Positions 17,138-26,491 of a stretch of 64,000 bases of DNA are shown one piece after another. Under the pieces are notes generated by a model that was not told where the DNA came from, searched no databases, and saw only the letters and a program-made list of their open reading frames with translations. The stretch comes from Actinomadura sp. K4S16 (lineage in GTDB: Bacteria > Actinomycetota > Actinomycetes > Streptosporangiales > Streptosporangiaceae). The stretch lies in the NCBI RefSeq assembly GCF_008327685.1, contig NZ_BDDE01000029.1, positions 62,001 through 126,000 on the forward strand. The letters run 5' to 3'. Position 1 is the first letter of the stretch. Each line of letters opens with the position of its first letter. A program made the position numbers and the translations under genes.

Positions 17138-18550
17138 TCAGCGCGGACGGTAGTCGTCCATGTACCGGCGGACCTTCTCGGTGTACGGCCGGAACCTCGC
17201 CGGGACGCCGCCCGCCTTCACGACCGTCTTCGACGAACTCCGGTAGGCGGCGGCGAGGTTCAGCGCCGGGTCGCCCGGGACGTTCTTCAGGTCCTTGCCC
17301 CAGTAGCACAGGAACCGGCCCATCGCGGGGATCGAGAGCTCCGGCGTGATCTGGGCGGGCTTCGGCTCGGGGTTGTCGAGCCCGCCGGGCTGCCAGAACA
17401 CCAGCACGCGCGGCGTCCACCGGGCGATGCCGTACTCGTCGTGCGCCGGGTCGGACAGGTGCGGGTCGAAGCCGCTCTCCGCCCTCAGCATCGCCGCGAT
17501 CAGAGCCGGGCTCAGCCCGCGCATCTCGCACCACGTCCCGGCCTGCACGATCAGGTCCCGGTAGCGCGCGGGGATGTCGGATCCCGCGCGCAGCCACTGC
17601 CCGGTCCGGTCCTGCGGCTTCGCGCCGCCGTCTCCCCCGTGGGGGAGCCAGAACGCGACGGCGGCCGCGGCCAGCGCCGCGGCCGCCCCGGCGCCCGCGA
17701 ACGCCCGCCGACCGCGCGGGCGCCTTCGCGGCGTGCGACTTCCCGGTGCGAGGGCATCGGTGCGCGTGGTCCCGGCGGCCCGCGCCAGCGCCTCCCCGAA
17801 CTCCGCCGCGGACGCCCAGCGCCTCTCCCGGTCGGGCTCCAGCGCGCGCAGCACGGCCGCGTCCACGCTGGACGGGATCGAGGCCCGGGTCTCGGCGGGC
17901 GGGCGCGGCGGCACGGCGGGCGGCTCCCCGGTCAGCAGGTGGTGGGTCAGCGCGCCGAGGCCGTAGACGTCCGCGCGGCGGTCGGGCGCCCCGTCCACCT
18001 GCGTCTGCTCGGGCGCCATGTAGCCGGGCGAGCCGGCCGGCAGCGTCAGTCTCGACAGGTGCTCCCCGGTCCGCGCGATGCCGAGGTCGGCGATCATGAT
18101 GCGCTCGCCGCCGCCGGGCGTCGAGCGCAGCAGCACGTTGGACGGCTTCAGATCGCGGTGCACGATGCCGAGGTCGTGCAGCTCCTGCACGCCGCGGATG
18201 ATCTCCTGGGCGGTGCGCAGCGCCTCGGCCGCGGGGAGCGGCCCGCCGGCGAGCCGCTCGGCCAGCGTGCCGCGGTCGGCGTAGGTCATGACGAAGTAGG
18301 GCCGCCCGTCGGGCAGCTCGCCGATGTCGAAGACCTGCACCAGCCGGTGCGAGTCGGCGCGGCGCAGCAGCCGCGCCTCCTGGACGAACCGTTCGCGAAC
18401 GTCGGTGCGCAGCGTCCAGTGCCCGGCCAGGATCTTGATCGCGACCGGGGAGTCGAGGTCGGGATCGTGCCCCAGCCAGACCGAGGCGAAGCCGCCCGAG
18501 CCGAGGTGGCTGTCGATCCGGTAGCGGCCGGCGGCGGTCGGGGTCTCCAC
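17138..18550 (-). CDS. Ser/Thr protein kinase fused to an extracytoplasmic lytic-transglycosylase-like domain
   Basis: 470 residues. Residues 10-255 are a Hanks-type kinase: glycine loop LGSGGFASVWLG, Lys39 in VAIKI, catalytic HRDLKPSN (131-138), DLG in place of DFG, and APEQ. A basic linker and one membrane helix (about 283-303) follow. Residues about 328-450 resemble a lysozyme-like SLT domain: IPARYRDLIVQAGTWCEMRGL, IAAMLRAESGFDP with Glu358 as candidate catalytic acid, and LNLAAAYR. Known actinobacterial kinases usually carry PASTA or sensor domains outside the cell; a muralytic-type domain would couple wall binding or cleavage to phosphorylation. It converges with the SDR (8 nt apart). 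Confidence 0.85.
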   Translation of the reverse strand: METPTAAGRYRIDSHLGSGGFASVWLGHDPDLDSPVAIKILAGHWTLRTDVRERFVQEARLLRRADSHRLVQVFDIGELPDGRPYFVMTYADRGTLAERLAGGPLPAAEALRTAQEIIRGVQELHDLGIVHRDLKPSNVLLRSTPGGGERIMIADLGIARTGEHLSRLTLPAGSPGYMAPEQTQVDGAPDRRADVYGLGALTHHLLTGEPPAVPPRPPAETRASIPSSVDAAVLRALEPDRERRWASAAEFGEALARAAGTTRTDALAPGSRTPRRRPRGRRAFAGAGAAAALAAAAVAFWLPHGGDGGAKPQDRTGQWLRAGSDIPARYRDLIVQAGTWCEMRGLSPALIAAMLRAESGFDPHLSDPAHDEYGIARWTPRVLVFWQPGGLDNPEPKPAQITPELSIPAMGRFLCYWGKDLKNVPGDPALNLAAAYRSSSKTVVKAGGVPARFRPYTEKVRRYMDDYRPR

Positions 18551-18766
18551 GCCTCCCCATCATGAACGAGGGCGGGGGCCCGGTGCAGTGGCTTTGGGTG
18601 AAGGATCAGGTGCGGGGCGTGGCCCGGGGGAGAGCGGAATGCGCGTTCCCGGCGCGGCGTTGTAACCCCCGGATAATGGATCGCCTCGTGCCGGGCGTTC
18701 CGGCTACGGTGCGAAGGTTGTGTGGGGTGAGCGGGGCCCGCGAGGCCTGGAACCCTATCCTTGTCG

Positions 18767-21700
18767 ATGGTTATGGGGACGAGTGTGGAATCGCCGCTCG
18801 CCGGCCTGCGCGCGCGCCTGCCGCAGTTGATGCTGCGCGACCAGCACCGGTTGCGCCGCAGGATCGACGGCGTGCAGAAGATGCGCGACGCCGGGCGCCG
18901 GGCCAGGGTCGCCGAGGAGATCGCCGCCGACGTCGAGGCCGCCGAACGGCGGGTCGAGCGGCGGCGCCTCGCCATGCCCGCGATCACCTATCCGGCGCAG
19001 CTGCCGGTGTCGCAGAAGAAGGACGACATCCTCGCCGCGGTCCGCGACCACCAGGTGGTGATCGTCGCGGGCGAGACCGGCTCCGGCAAGACCACCCAGA
19101 TCCCTAAGATCTGCCTCGAACTGGGCCGGGGCGTGCAGGGCTCCATCGGCCACACCCAGCCGCGCCGGCTCGCCGCGCGGACGGTCGCCGACCGCATCGC
19201 CGAGGAGCTCGGCACCGAGCTCGGCGACGCCGTCGGCTACAAGGTCCGCTTCACCGACCGGTCGAGCGACGACACCCTCGTGAAGCTGATGACCGACGGC
19301 ATCCTGCTCGCCGAGATCCAGACCGACCGGCTGCTGCGCCAGTACGACACGCTCATCATCGACGAGGCGCACGAGCGCAGCCTGAACATCGACTTCCTCC
19401 TCGGCTACGTCAAGGAGATCCTGCCCCGCCGCCCCGACCTCAAGGTGATCATCACCTCGGCGACGATCGACCCGGAGCGGTTCTCCGCGCACTTCGGCGA
19501 CGCGCCGATCGTGGAGGTGTCCGGGCGCACCTATCCGGTCGAGGTCAGGTACCGCCCCGTCACCGACCCCGACGACCCGTCGGCCGACCCCGACCGCGAC
19601 CAGGTCCAGGCGATCGTCGACGCGGTGGACGAACTGGGCCGCGAGGCCCCCGGCGACGTGCTGGTGTTCCTCAGCGGCGAGCGGGAGATCCGCGACACCG
19701 CCGACGCGCTCACCAAGCACTTCACCCGGCGGAGGGCGGCGACCGAGGTCCTGCCGCTGTACGCGCGGCTGTCGTCGGACGAGCAGCACCGGGTGTTCAA
19801 GCCGCACCGCGGGCGGCGGGTCGTGCTCGCCACGAACGTCGCCGAGACGTCGCTGACCGTCCCCGGCATCAAGTACGTCGTCGACCCCGGCACCGCGCGC
19901 ATCTCCCGCTACAGCCACCGCCTGAAGGTGCAGCGGCTCCCGATCGAGCCGGTCTCGCAGGCGTCGGCGAACCAGCGCAAGGGCCGCTGCGGCCGCGTCT
20001 CCGAGGGCGTGTGCATCCGGCTCTACTCCGAGGAGGACTTCGAGTCCCGCCCGGAGTTCACCGAACCGGAGATCCTGCGGACGAACCTCGCGTCGGTCAT
20101 CCTGCAGATGACCGCGCTCGGCCTCGGCGACATCGCCGCGTTCCCGTTCGTGGAGCCGCCGGACCGCCGCAACGTCAAGGCGGGCGTCGACCTGCTGCAC
20201 GAGCTCGGCGCCGTCGACCCGGCCGAGAAGGACCCCCGCAAGCGCCTCACCCCGCTCGGCCGCCGGCTCGCCCAGCTGCCCGTCGACCCCCGGCTCGGGC
20301 GGATGATCCTGGAGGCCGACCGCAACGGCTGCGTCCGCGAGGTGCTGATCATCGCGGCGGCGCTGTCCATCCAGGACCCGCGCGAGCGCCCGGCCGAGCA
20401 CCAGCAGGCCGCCGACGAGCGGCACCGCAGGTTCGCCGACCCCGGCTCTGACTTCCTCGCCTACCTGAACCTGTGGAACTACCTGCGCGAGCAGCAGAAC
20501 GAGCTGTCGGGCAGCGCGTTCCGCCGCATGTGCAAGAACGAGTTCCTGCACTACCTGCGCATCCGCGAGTGGCAGGACCTCCACGGCCAGCTCAAGCAGG
20601 TCGCCAAGTCCCTCGGCGTCACGCTCAACACCGCCGATGCGCCGCCCGACCGCATCCACACCTCGCTTCTCGCCGGCCTGCTCTCGCACATCGGCCTGCT
20701 GGACGCCGAGAAGAAGGACAAGCCGCGGCGCGGGCAGGAGTACCTGGGCGCCCGGGGCGCGAAGTTCGCGGTGTTCCCCGGGTCGTCGCTGTTCAAGAAG
20801 CCGCCGCGCTGGGTCATGTCGGCGGAACTGGTCGAGACGTCCCGGCTGTGGGGGCGGATCAACGCCAGGATCGAGCCCGAGTGGATCGAGCCCCTCGCCC
20901 GGCACCTGGTGAAGCGCAACTACAGCGAGCCGCACTGGTCGAAGAAGCAGGCGGCCGTCATGGCGCGCGAGAAGGTCACCCTCTACGGGGTGCCGATCGT
21001 CGCCGACCGCCGCGTCAACTACGGCGCCATCGACCCGGCGCTGTCGCGCGAGCTGTTCATCCGGCACGCCCTCGTCGAGGGCGACTGGGAGACCCACCAC
21101 CGCTTCTTCCACGACAACCGCGCGCTCCTGGACGAGGTGGAGGAGCTGGAGCACCGCGCCCGGCGCCGCGACATCCTCGTCGACGACGAGACCCTCTTCG
21201 ACTTCTACGACGCGCGGATCCCCGAGGACGTCGTCTCCGGGCGGCATTTCGACGCCTGGTGGAAGCAGGCCCGGCGCACCGATCCCGACCTGCTCGGGTT
21301 CGAGAAGTCGATGCTCATCAACGAGTCGGCGGGCGGCGTCAGCGAGTCCGACTACCCGGACGCGTGGAAGCAGGGCGCGCTGCGGCTCCGGCTCACCTAC
21401 CAGTTCGAGCCCGGCGCCGACGCCGACGGCGTCACCGTGCACATCCCCGTCCAGGTCCTCAACCAGGTGCGGCCGGACGGCTTCGACTGGCAGGTGCCCG
21501 GACTGCGCACCGAGCTGGTGACCGAGCTGATCCGGTCGCTGCCGAAGCAGCTGCGGGTCAACTTCGTCCCGGCGCCCGACTACGCCCGCAAGATCCTCGA
21601 CCGGGTCGCGCCGCGCACCGAACCGCTCCTGGACGCCCTGGAGCGCGAGCTGACCGCGCTGACGAGCGTGCCCGTCGCGCGGGAGGCGTGGGACCCGTCC

Positions 21701-22705
21701 CGGCTGCCCGCCCACCTGCGCATCACGTTCCGGGTCGTGGACGGCGCGGGCCGCACCCTCGGCGAGGGCACCGACCTGGACGAGCTGAAACGCCGCCTCG
21801 CCGGGAAGGTGCGCGGGACGCTGTCCAAGGCGGCGTCCACGATCGAGCGGTCCGGGCTCACCGCGTGGACCATCGGCGAGCTGCCCCGCACCTACGAGCG
21901 CAACCAGGCCGGCTACGACGTCAAGGCGTATCCGGCGCTCACCGACGAGGGCGACACCGTCGCCGTCCGCATGTACGAGACCGAGGCCGAGCAGCGCCGC
22001 GCGATGTGGCTCGGCACGCGGCGGCTGATCCTGCTGAACGCGCCGTCCCCGGTGAAGCTCATCCAGGGCCGTCTGACCAACAAGGGCAAGCTCGCGCTCA
22101 GCCACAACCCGCACGGCTCCGTCGCGGCGCTCTTCGACGACTGCGTCACGGCCGCCGCCGACCGGCTCATCGCCGAGGCGGGCGGGCCCGCGTGGGACGA
22201 GGACGCCTTCCGCGCCCTGTACGACCGGGTCCGCGCCGACCTGCACGACGCCACGGCCCAGATCGTCGCCCTCGTCGAGCGGATCCTCGCCGAGGCGCAC
22301 GAGCTCGACCGCCGGCTGCGCGGCACGGCGAGCCTCACCCTCGTCCCGGCGCTCACCGACATCCGCGGCCACCTCGGCACGCTCGTCCATCCGGGGTTCG
22401 TCACCGCGACCGGGTGGGCCCGGCTGCCCGATCTGCCGCGCTACCTGCGCGCCCTGCAGGTCAGGCTCGACAAGCTCCCCGAGAACCCGGGGCGCGACCG
22501 CATGCTCGCGCACCAGGTCGACGTCCTGGCGCAGGAGTACGAGCAGGCGCTGCGCCGCCTCCACCCGTCCCGCCGCGAGGAGGAGCCGGCCCGGCAGGTC
22601 CGGTGGATGCTGGAGGAGCTGCGGGTCAGCCTCTTCGCCCAGCAGATCGGCACCCGCTTCCCCGTCTCCGACAAGCGCATCCGGAAGGCGATGGCCCAGC
22701 TCTAG
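18767..22705 (+). CDS. hrpA: ATP-dependent RNA helicase HrpA
   Basis: A 1312-residue DEAH-box helicase, normal for HrpA. Walker A GETGSGKTTQIP sits near residue 102, DEAHERSLNIDFLLGY gives the DEAH motif, ITSATID is motif III, and QRKGRCGRVSEGVCIRLY is motif VI. The long C-terminal half is the HrpA-specific region (DUF3418). It unwinds RNA in the cytoplasm and in other bacteria has roles in mRNA processing and stalled-ribosome rescue. The ATG at 18767 follows a TATCCT element by 5 nt with no ribosome site, suggesting a leaderless mRNA. An upstream TTG at 18761 would fall inside that element. Confidence 0.95.
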   Translation: MVMGTSVESPLAGLRARLPQLMLRDQHRLRRRIDGVQKMRDAGRRARVAEEIAADVEAAERRVERRRLAMPAITYPAQLPVSQKKDDILAAVRDHQVVIVAGETGSGKTTQIPKICLELGRGVQGSIGHTQPRRLAARTVADRIAEELGTELGDAVGYKVRFTDRSSDDTLVKLMTDGILLAEIQTDRLLRQYDTLIIDEAHERSLNIDFLLGYVKEILPRRPDLKVIITSATIDPERFSAHFGDAPIVEVSGRTYPVEVRYRPVTDPDDPSADPDRDQVQAIVDAVDELGREAPGDVLVFLSGEREIRDTADALTKHFTRRRAATEVLPLYARLSSDEQHRVFKPHRGRRVVLATNVAETSLTVPGIKYVVDPGTARISRYSHRLKVQRLPIEPVSQASANQRKGRCGRVSEGVCIRLYSEEDFESRPEFTEPEILRTNLASVILQMTALGLGDIAAFPFVEPPDRRNVKAGVDLLHELGAVDPAEKDPRKRLTPLGRRLAQLPVDPRLGRMILEADRNGCVREVLIIAAALSIQDPRERPAEHQQAADERHRRFADPGSDFLAYLNLWNYLREQQNELSGSAFRRMCKNEFLHYLRIREWQDLHGQLKQVAKSLGVTLNTADAPPDRIHTSLLAGLLSHIGLLDAEKKDKPRRGQEYLGARGAKFAVFPGSSLFKKPPRWVMSAELVETSRLWGRINARIEPEWIEPLARHLVKRNYSEPHWSKKQAAVMAREKVTLYGVPIVADRRVNYGAIDPALSRELFIRHALVEGDWETHHRFFHDNRALLDEVEELEHRARRRDILVDDETLFDFYDARIPEDVVSGRHFDAWWKQARRTDPDLLGFEKSMLINESAGGVSESDYPDAWKQGALRLRLTYQFEPGADADGVTVHIPVQVLNQVRPDGFDWQVPGLRTELVTELIRSLPKQLRVNFVPAPDYARKILDRVAPRTEPLLDALERELTALTSVPVAREAWDPSRLPAHLRITFRVVDGAGRTLGEGTDLDELKRRLAGKVRGTLSKAASTIERSGLTAWTIGELPRTYERNQAGYDVKAYPALTDEGDTVAVRMYETEAEQRRAMWLGTRRLILLNAPSPVKLIQGRLTNKGKLALSHNPHGSVAALFDDCVTAAADRLIAEAGGPAWDEDAFRALYDRVRADLHDATAQIVALVERILAEAHELDRRLRGTASLTLVPALTDIRGHLGTLVHPGFVTATGWARLPDLPRYLRALQVRLDKLPENPGRDRMLAHQVDVLAQEYEQALRRLHPSRREEEPARQVRWMLEELRVSLFAQQIGTRFPVSDKRIRKAMAQL

Positions 22706-22747
22706 CCGGCGGTGCGGGGCATGATCACATTCGGGTGATACTGGGGC

Positions 22748-23755
22748 ATGGCGCTGCGCGAGTTCTACCCCCCGATCGAGCCGTACGACTCCGGTCTCCT
22801 CGACGTCGGTGACGGCAACCGCATCCACTGGGAGATCTGCGGCAACCCGGAGGGGGTGCCCGCGGTGGTGCTGCACGGCGGGCCCGGGGGAGGGGTGCTG
22901 CCCGACCAGCGGCGGTTCTTCGACCCGTCCCGGTACCGCATCGTGCTGTTCGACCAGCGCAACTGCGGCCGGAGCCTGCCCTTCGCCGGCGACCCGGCCG
23001 TGTCGCTGGAGCACAACACCACGCCGCATCTCGTGGCCGACATCGAGCGGCTTCGCGAGCACCTGTCGATCGAGCGCTGGCTCGTGTTCGGCGGCAGCTG
23101 GGGCAGCACCCTCGCGCTCGCGTACGCGCAGGCCCATCCGGACCGCGTCGGCGCGATGGTACTGCGCGGCATCTGGCTCGTCCGCCCCTCCGACGAGGAG
23201 TGGGGACTGGCGCCGACGGGCGCGGCACGCCTCTTCCCGGCCGAGTGGGCGGCGTTCCGGGACGCGATCCCGCCCTCCGAGCAGGACGACCTGCTGGCCG
23301 CGTACGGCCGCCGCGTCGGCGACCCCGACCCTGCCGTGCACGTCCCGGCCGCCCGCGCGTGGGGCGCCTGGGAGCTGGCGGCCAACACGCTCCTGCCCGT
23401 CCCGCCGCCGGAGCTGGACGACGGGGTCCTGGTGGCGTTCGCCCGCATCATGCACCACTACATCGCGAACGGGGGCTTCCTGCCGGCCGGGGGCCTGCTC
23501 GCGGGCGTGGACCGCATCCGGCACATCCCCGCCCTGATCGTGAACGGGCGCTACGACGTGAAGACGCCGCCGGAGCAGGCGTGGGACCTGCACCGGGCCT
23601 GGCCGGAGGCGAGGTTCCACATCGTGGAGGACGCCGGGCACGGCGGCAGCGAGCCCGGCACGCGCGACCTCATCATCGGGGCGACCGACGAATTCGCCGC
23701 TCACTTTCCGACGGGGTGGGCGCTTCCACATGTACCACCCAAGTCACTGCAGTGA
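22748..23755 (+). CDS. pip: Proline iminopeptidase-like alpha/beta hydrolase
   Basis: A 335-residue S33-family peptidase that removes N-terminal proline. The oxyanion motif HGGPGGG, nucleophile elbow GGSWGST (Ser), the family phrase LFDQRNCGRS, an Asp in NGRYDVKTPPEQAW and a His in EDAGHGG complete the triad. It lacks a signal peptide, so is cytoplasmic. The last codons (CTG CAG TGA) form half of a perfect palindrome with the following bases. Confidence 0.92.
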   Translation: MALREFYPPIEPYDSGLLDVGDGNRIHWEICGNPEGVPAVVLHGGPGGGVLPDQRRFFDPSRYRIVLFDQRNCGRSLPFAGDPAVSLEHNTTPHLVADIERLREHLSIERWLVFGGSWGSTLALAYAQAHPDRVGAMVLRGIWLVRPSDEEWGLAPTGAARLFPAEWAAFRDAIPPSEQDDLLAAYGRRVGDPDPAVHVPAARAWGAWELAANTLLPVPPPELDDGVLVAFARIMHHYIANGGFLPAGGLLAGVDRIRHIPALIVNGRYDVKTPPEQAWDLHRAWPEARFHIVEDAGHGGSEPGTRDLIIGATDEFAAHFPTGWALPHVPPKSLQ

Positions 23756-23756
23756 C
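23743..23756. promoter_or_regulatory. Perfect 14-bp palindrome overlapping the pip stop codon
   Basis: GTCACTGCAGTGAC, 26 nt before the start of the coiled-coil gene at 23783. Its position fits an operator for that gene. It is too short for a convincing terminator stem. Confidence 0.4.
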
Positions 23757-23782
23757 GCGCGGGGGTGCGTATCGTTCATTCC

Positions 23783-25315
23783 ATGCCTAACAGCGAAGAG
23801 CGCGACAATAGCGGCCCCGAGGGGACGGCCGCGGCTCCCCAGGGCGCGGTCTCCGAAGGCTCGGGGGACAAGGGCACCGGTCCCGGGGCGTCCGCCGAGA
23901 CGGCGGTCGCGCGCATGGGCGACCCGGTCACGGTCTGGCCGTGCGCCAACTGTGGGCGGCCCGTCCCCCAGGCGGTCGGCGCCGTCCGCACCGTCCGCTA
24001 CTGCCAGGACAACGACGGCGCCTGCGCCCGCGAGGCGCGCGAGCGCCGCGACCGCGGCCGGGACGCGCCGGGCCTCACCGGGCAGGTCGCGTCGGCATGG
24101 GAGATCGTCGAGCGGCTGGAGAAGGCCGCCGACGCGCTCGCCGACTCGCTGACCTCCGAGCTGAGCGTCGCCGGCGTGGAGCGCCGCGTCGCCGAGGTGC
24201 GCGCCGAGGCCGCCCGGGAGCTCGCCATCGCGCAGAGCGAGCGCGACGCCTCCCAGCGCAAGGCCGAGGAGGCGTGGCACGAGGCCACCTCCGCCCGCAA
24301 GCGCGCAGAGACCGCCGAGCAGGACGCCGGGCGCGCCCGCGAGGAGGCCAAGCTCGCCACCGCCAAGCGCGACGCCGCGCAGCAGGCGTGGGAGGAGGCC
24401 CACCAGATCGCGCAGCAGTCCATGACGGCCAAGCTCGCCGCCGAGAGCGAGCGCGACCGGGTCGCGGCCCGCGAGAGCGAGCTGCTCGCCGCGCTGGAGG
24501 CGGCGCGGGCCGAGCTCGTCGGCCTGCACGCCAAGCTCGCCGAGGCGGAGGGCACCGCCGAGGCGCAGCGCGTGGAGGCCGCGGTCGCCAAGCAGGGCGC
24601 CGAGGACCTGCGCAACGCCATGCGCGACACCGAGGCCCAGCGGCAGCGCGCGATGCAGGCCGCCAGCAAGGCCGAGGCCGAGCGCACCGCCGCCATGCGC
24701 GCACAGTCGGAGGCCGAGGCGGAGGCCCTGCGCGCCAACGCCCGCGCCGAGGAGGCGGCCAAGGAGCGCGACGCCGCACTGGCGCAGGCCAAGGCCGCGA
24801 CGAGCGAACGGGACGAGCTCAACACCAAGATCAACGAGCAGGCGGTGCAGCTGCGGCAGCTGTCGCAGTCGGTCGCCGAGCAGCAGGCCGCGCTGACCGC
24901 CCTCGCCGAGGAGCGCGACGCCGCCCGCGCCGAGGCCGACCGCGCCCGCCGGCAGATCGACCAGCTCACCCACAACACGCTGTCGTCCAACTTCCCGCCC
25001 GGCGGCCGGATGTCAGGCGGCGGCCACCCGGCGCCTCCGCCCGGCGCGCCGCCCTCCGGCGCCCCCGGCACCGCACCGGTGCCCGGCATGCCACCGGGCC
25101 CGCCCCCCATCGGCGGCCGCGTCCCGGGCGGCGTCCCTGCCCAGCCCGGCGCGCCGGCCCCCCTCGGCGCCCCCGTCCCGCATCCGGCCCCCGGCCCGAA
25201 CGGGACGCCGGGCTCGACCACCGGCGGCCACCCCGCCCCGGGCGGCCCCCCGCCGCACCAGGGCCGCGCGCTCAACGGCGCCGACCGGGAGGACCCCCTG
25301 TTCACCGGCCCCTGA
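23783..25315 (+). CDS. Coiled-coil protein with N-terminal zinc ribbon and Pro/Gly-rich tail
   Basis: 510 residues, function unknown. An acidic, low-complexity start is followed by a CxxC...C...C ribbon (CANCGRPVPQAVGAVRTVRYC, then QDNDGAC). Residues about 100-405 are a long Ala/Glu/Arg heptad region (repeated AEAARELAIAQSERD-like blocks) predicted to be a coiled coil. The last 110 residues are disordered and rich in Pro, Gly and Ala (PPPGAPPSGAPG). No membrane segment. The ribbon resembles the one at the end of the TetR protein at 44770. A scaffold or nucleoid/cytoskeletal role is possible but unsupported. Confidence 0.82.
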   Translation: MPNSEERDNSGPEGTAAAPQGAVSEGSGDKGTGPGASAETAVARMGDPVTVWPCANCGRPVPQAVGAVRTVRYCQDNDGACAREARERRDRGRDAPGLTGQVASAWEIVERLEKAADALADSLTSELSVAGVERRVAEVRAEAARELAIAQSERDASQRKAEEAWHEATSARKRAETAEQDAGRAREEAKLATAKRDAAQQAWEEAHQIAQQSMTAKLAAESERDRVAARESELLAALEAARAELVGLHAKLAEAEGTAEAQRVEAAVAKQGAEDLRNAMRDTEAQRQRAMQAASKAEAERTAAMRAQSEAEAEALRANARAEEAAKERDAALAQAKAATSERDELNTKINEQAVQLRQLSQSVAEQQAALTALAEERDAARAEADRARRQIDQLTHNTLSSNFPPGGRMSGGGHPAPPPGAPPSGAPGTAPVPGMPPGPPPIGGRVPGGVPAQPGAPAPLGAPVPHPAPGPNGTPGSTTGGHPAPGGPPPHQGRALNGADREDPLFTGP

Positions 25316-25348
25316 CGGCCCGGGCCCGGGCGGCCGCGCCGTCCGGGC

Positions 25349-25570
25349 TCAGCCGAGGCCGGCCAGCACGACCAGCGCCAGCGCCAGCCCTGCCGCGGCG
25401 GCGGAGACCAGAACCTGGCAGCGCCCCTGCGCCGAGGTCCGCCGCGGCGTGAGGACCTTCCGGTGGCCCTGCGCCATGTCGGCCGCGGCGCGGCGGGCGC
25501 CCTCCCAGTAAGCCCCCGTGTAGACGGCCAGCGCCGCCAGCCCCAGGATGAGTAACCCGTCTCCGCTCAT
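25349..25570 (-). CDS. Small two-helix membrane protein
   Basis: 73 residues with hydrophobic helices at LLILGLAALAVYTGAYWEGA and VLVSAAAAGLALALVVLAGL, separated by a basic loop (HRKVLTPRRTSAQ). The ATG at 25570 has GGGAGG 7 nt upstream. The open frame extends further upstream without a better start. It converges with the coiled-coil gene. Not recognised. Confidence 0.6.
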   Translation of the reverse strand: MSGDGLLILGLAALAVYTGAYWEGARRAAADMAQGHRKVLTPRRTSAQGRCQVLVSAAAAGLALALVVLAGLG

Positions 25571-25702
25571 CGATACGCCTCCCGTTTTCCGCGGAAGCTC
25601 AGATTGAACAGCGGATCCGGCATGGGCGACAGTGTCGGACGACACGTTCCGCCGAAAAAAGCGCGTCCCGGCCGCTCCGCCCCCGGATCGGCGGCCGGGT
25701 GG

Positions 25703-26392
25703 TCAGCGCCCGAACGTCTCGGGGTCGACCTCGATCCAGATCTGCTCGGCGCGGCCCAGCAGCCGCCCGTCCGCCCCGTACAGCGCGGTCGCCGCGTGCA
25801 TCTTGCGGCCCTCCCGGCTGCGGGCGAGCCCCATCACGACGCACTGCTCACCGGCCTCCGGCACGTCCATCACCTGCGCGGTCATGGTGCCGAGGACCGC
25901 GGGGCGGCCCGCCACGTCGAACGACCAGCCGCCCGGGCAGTCGAGCGCGGCCCACACCAGCTCCCGCTCGGGCACCCGCTCGGGCACCCACGGCGCCGCG
26001 ACGGTGCCCTCGGCGACGGGCCCCGGCTCGAGCCGCAGCCCGTCGCCGGGCTCGCGGTCGGGCCCGCAGACGAAGCAGCCCGGGAACGGGTGGTTCTCCG
26101 TCGCCCGGTACTTCTCCGCCGCCCGCAGCGCCTCCTCGAACGGCAAGGGCGCGACGGGCGGCACCACGATCGCCCCCGCGAGCGCCTCGGCGATCAGCCG
26201 CTCGCCGTCCCACAGCCGGGCGCTGTGCCCGCGCTCGTCCTCCACCGTGACGGTCAGCTCGGTGTCCAGCGGCGGCGGCTGCCGCAGCGTCACGGTCACC
26301 GTGTCGATCGGCACCCGCCCCGCCAGGCGCCCCGCCACGTATCCGCCGTTCCCGGACCCGTCCGGCCCGTGGAACCGCCTCTCGATGATCAC
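25703..26392 (-). CDS. Hotdog-fold thioesterase-like protein
   Basis: 229 residues, apparently two hotdog-like halves. The N-terminal part (GNGGYVAGRLAG, VTVTLRQPPPLDTELTV) and C-terminal part (APWVPERVPERELVWAALDCPGGW, GQ-type end IWIEVDPETFG) resemble acyl-CoA thioesterases and fatty-acyl dehydratase relatives. A CFVCGP motif in the middle may bind metal. GTG start at 26392 with GGGGGA upstream. The substrate is unknown. Confidence 0.75.
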   Translation of the reverse strand: MIIERRFHGPDGSGNGGYVAGRLAGRVPIDTVTVTLRQPPPLDTELTVTVEDERGHSARLWDGERLIAEALAGAIVVPPVAPLPFEEALRAAEKYRATENHPFPGCFVCGPDREPGDGLRLEPGPVAEGTVAAPWVPERVPERELVWAALDCPGGWSFDVAGRPAVLGTMTAQVMDVPEAGEQCVVMGLARSREGRKMHAATALYGADGRLLGRAEQIWIEVDPETFGR

Positions 26393-26491
26393 TTGACATC
26401 CCCCGTGCTCACGTACACCACACCGAAAACGGACCGATCATAGTCAGCCCTACCGACAGCCCGCTTCCGGGGGTGGCCGGGCAGGGCCGTC

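Noticed and set aside
18755..23731. 1658-codon open frame on the minus strand opposite hrpA and pip
   Set aside because: It is the high-GC antisense shadow of two well-supported genes, with no family motif, no ribosome site and Val/Leu/Arg-rich composition.
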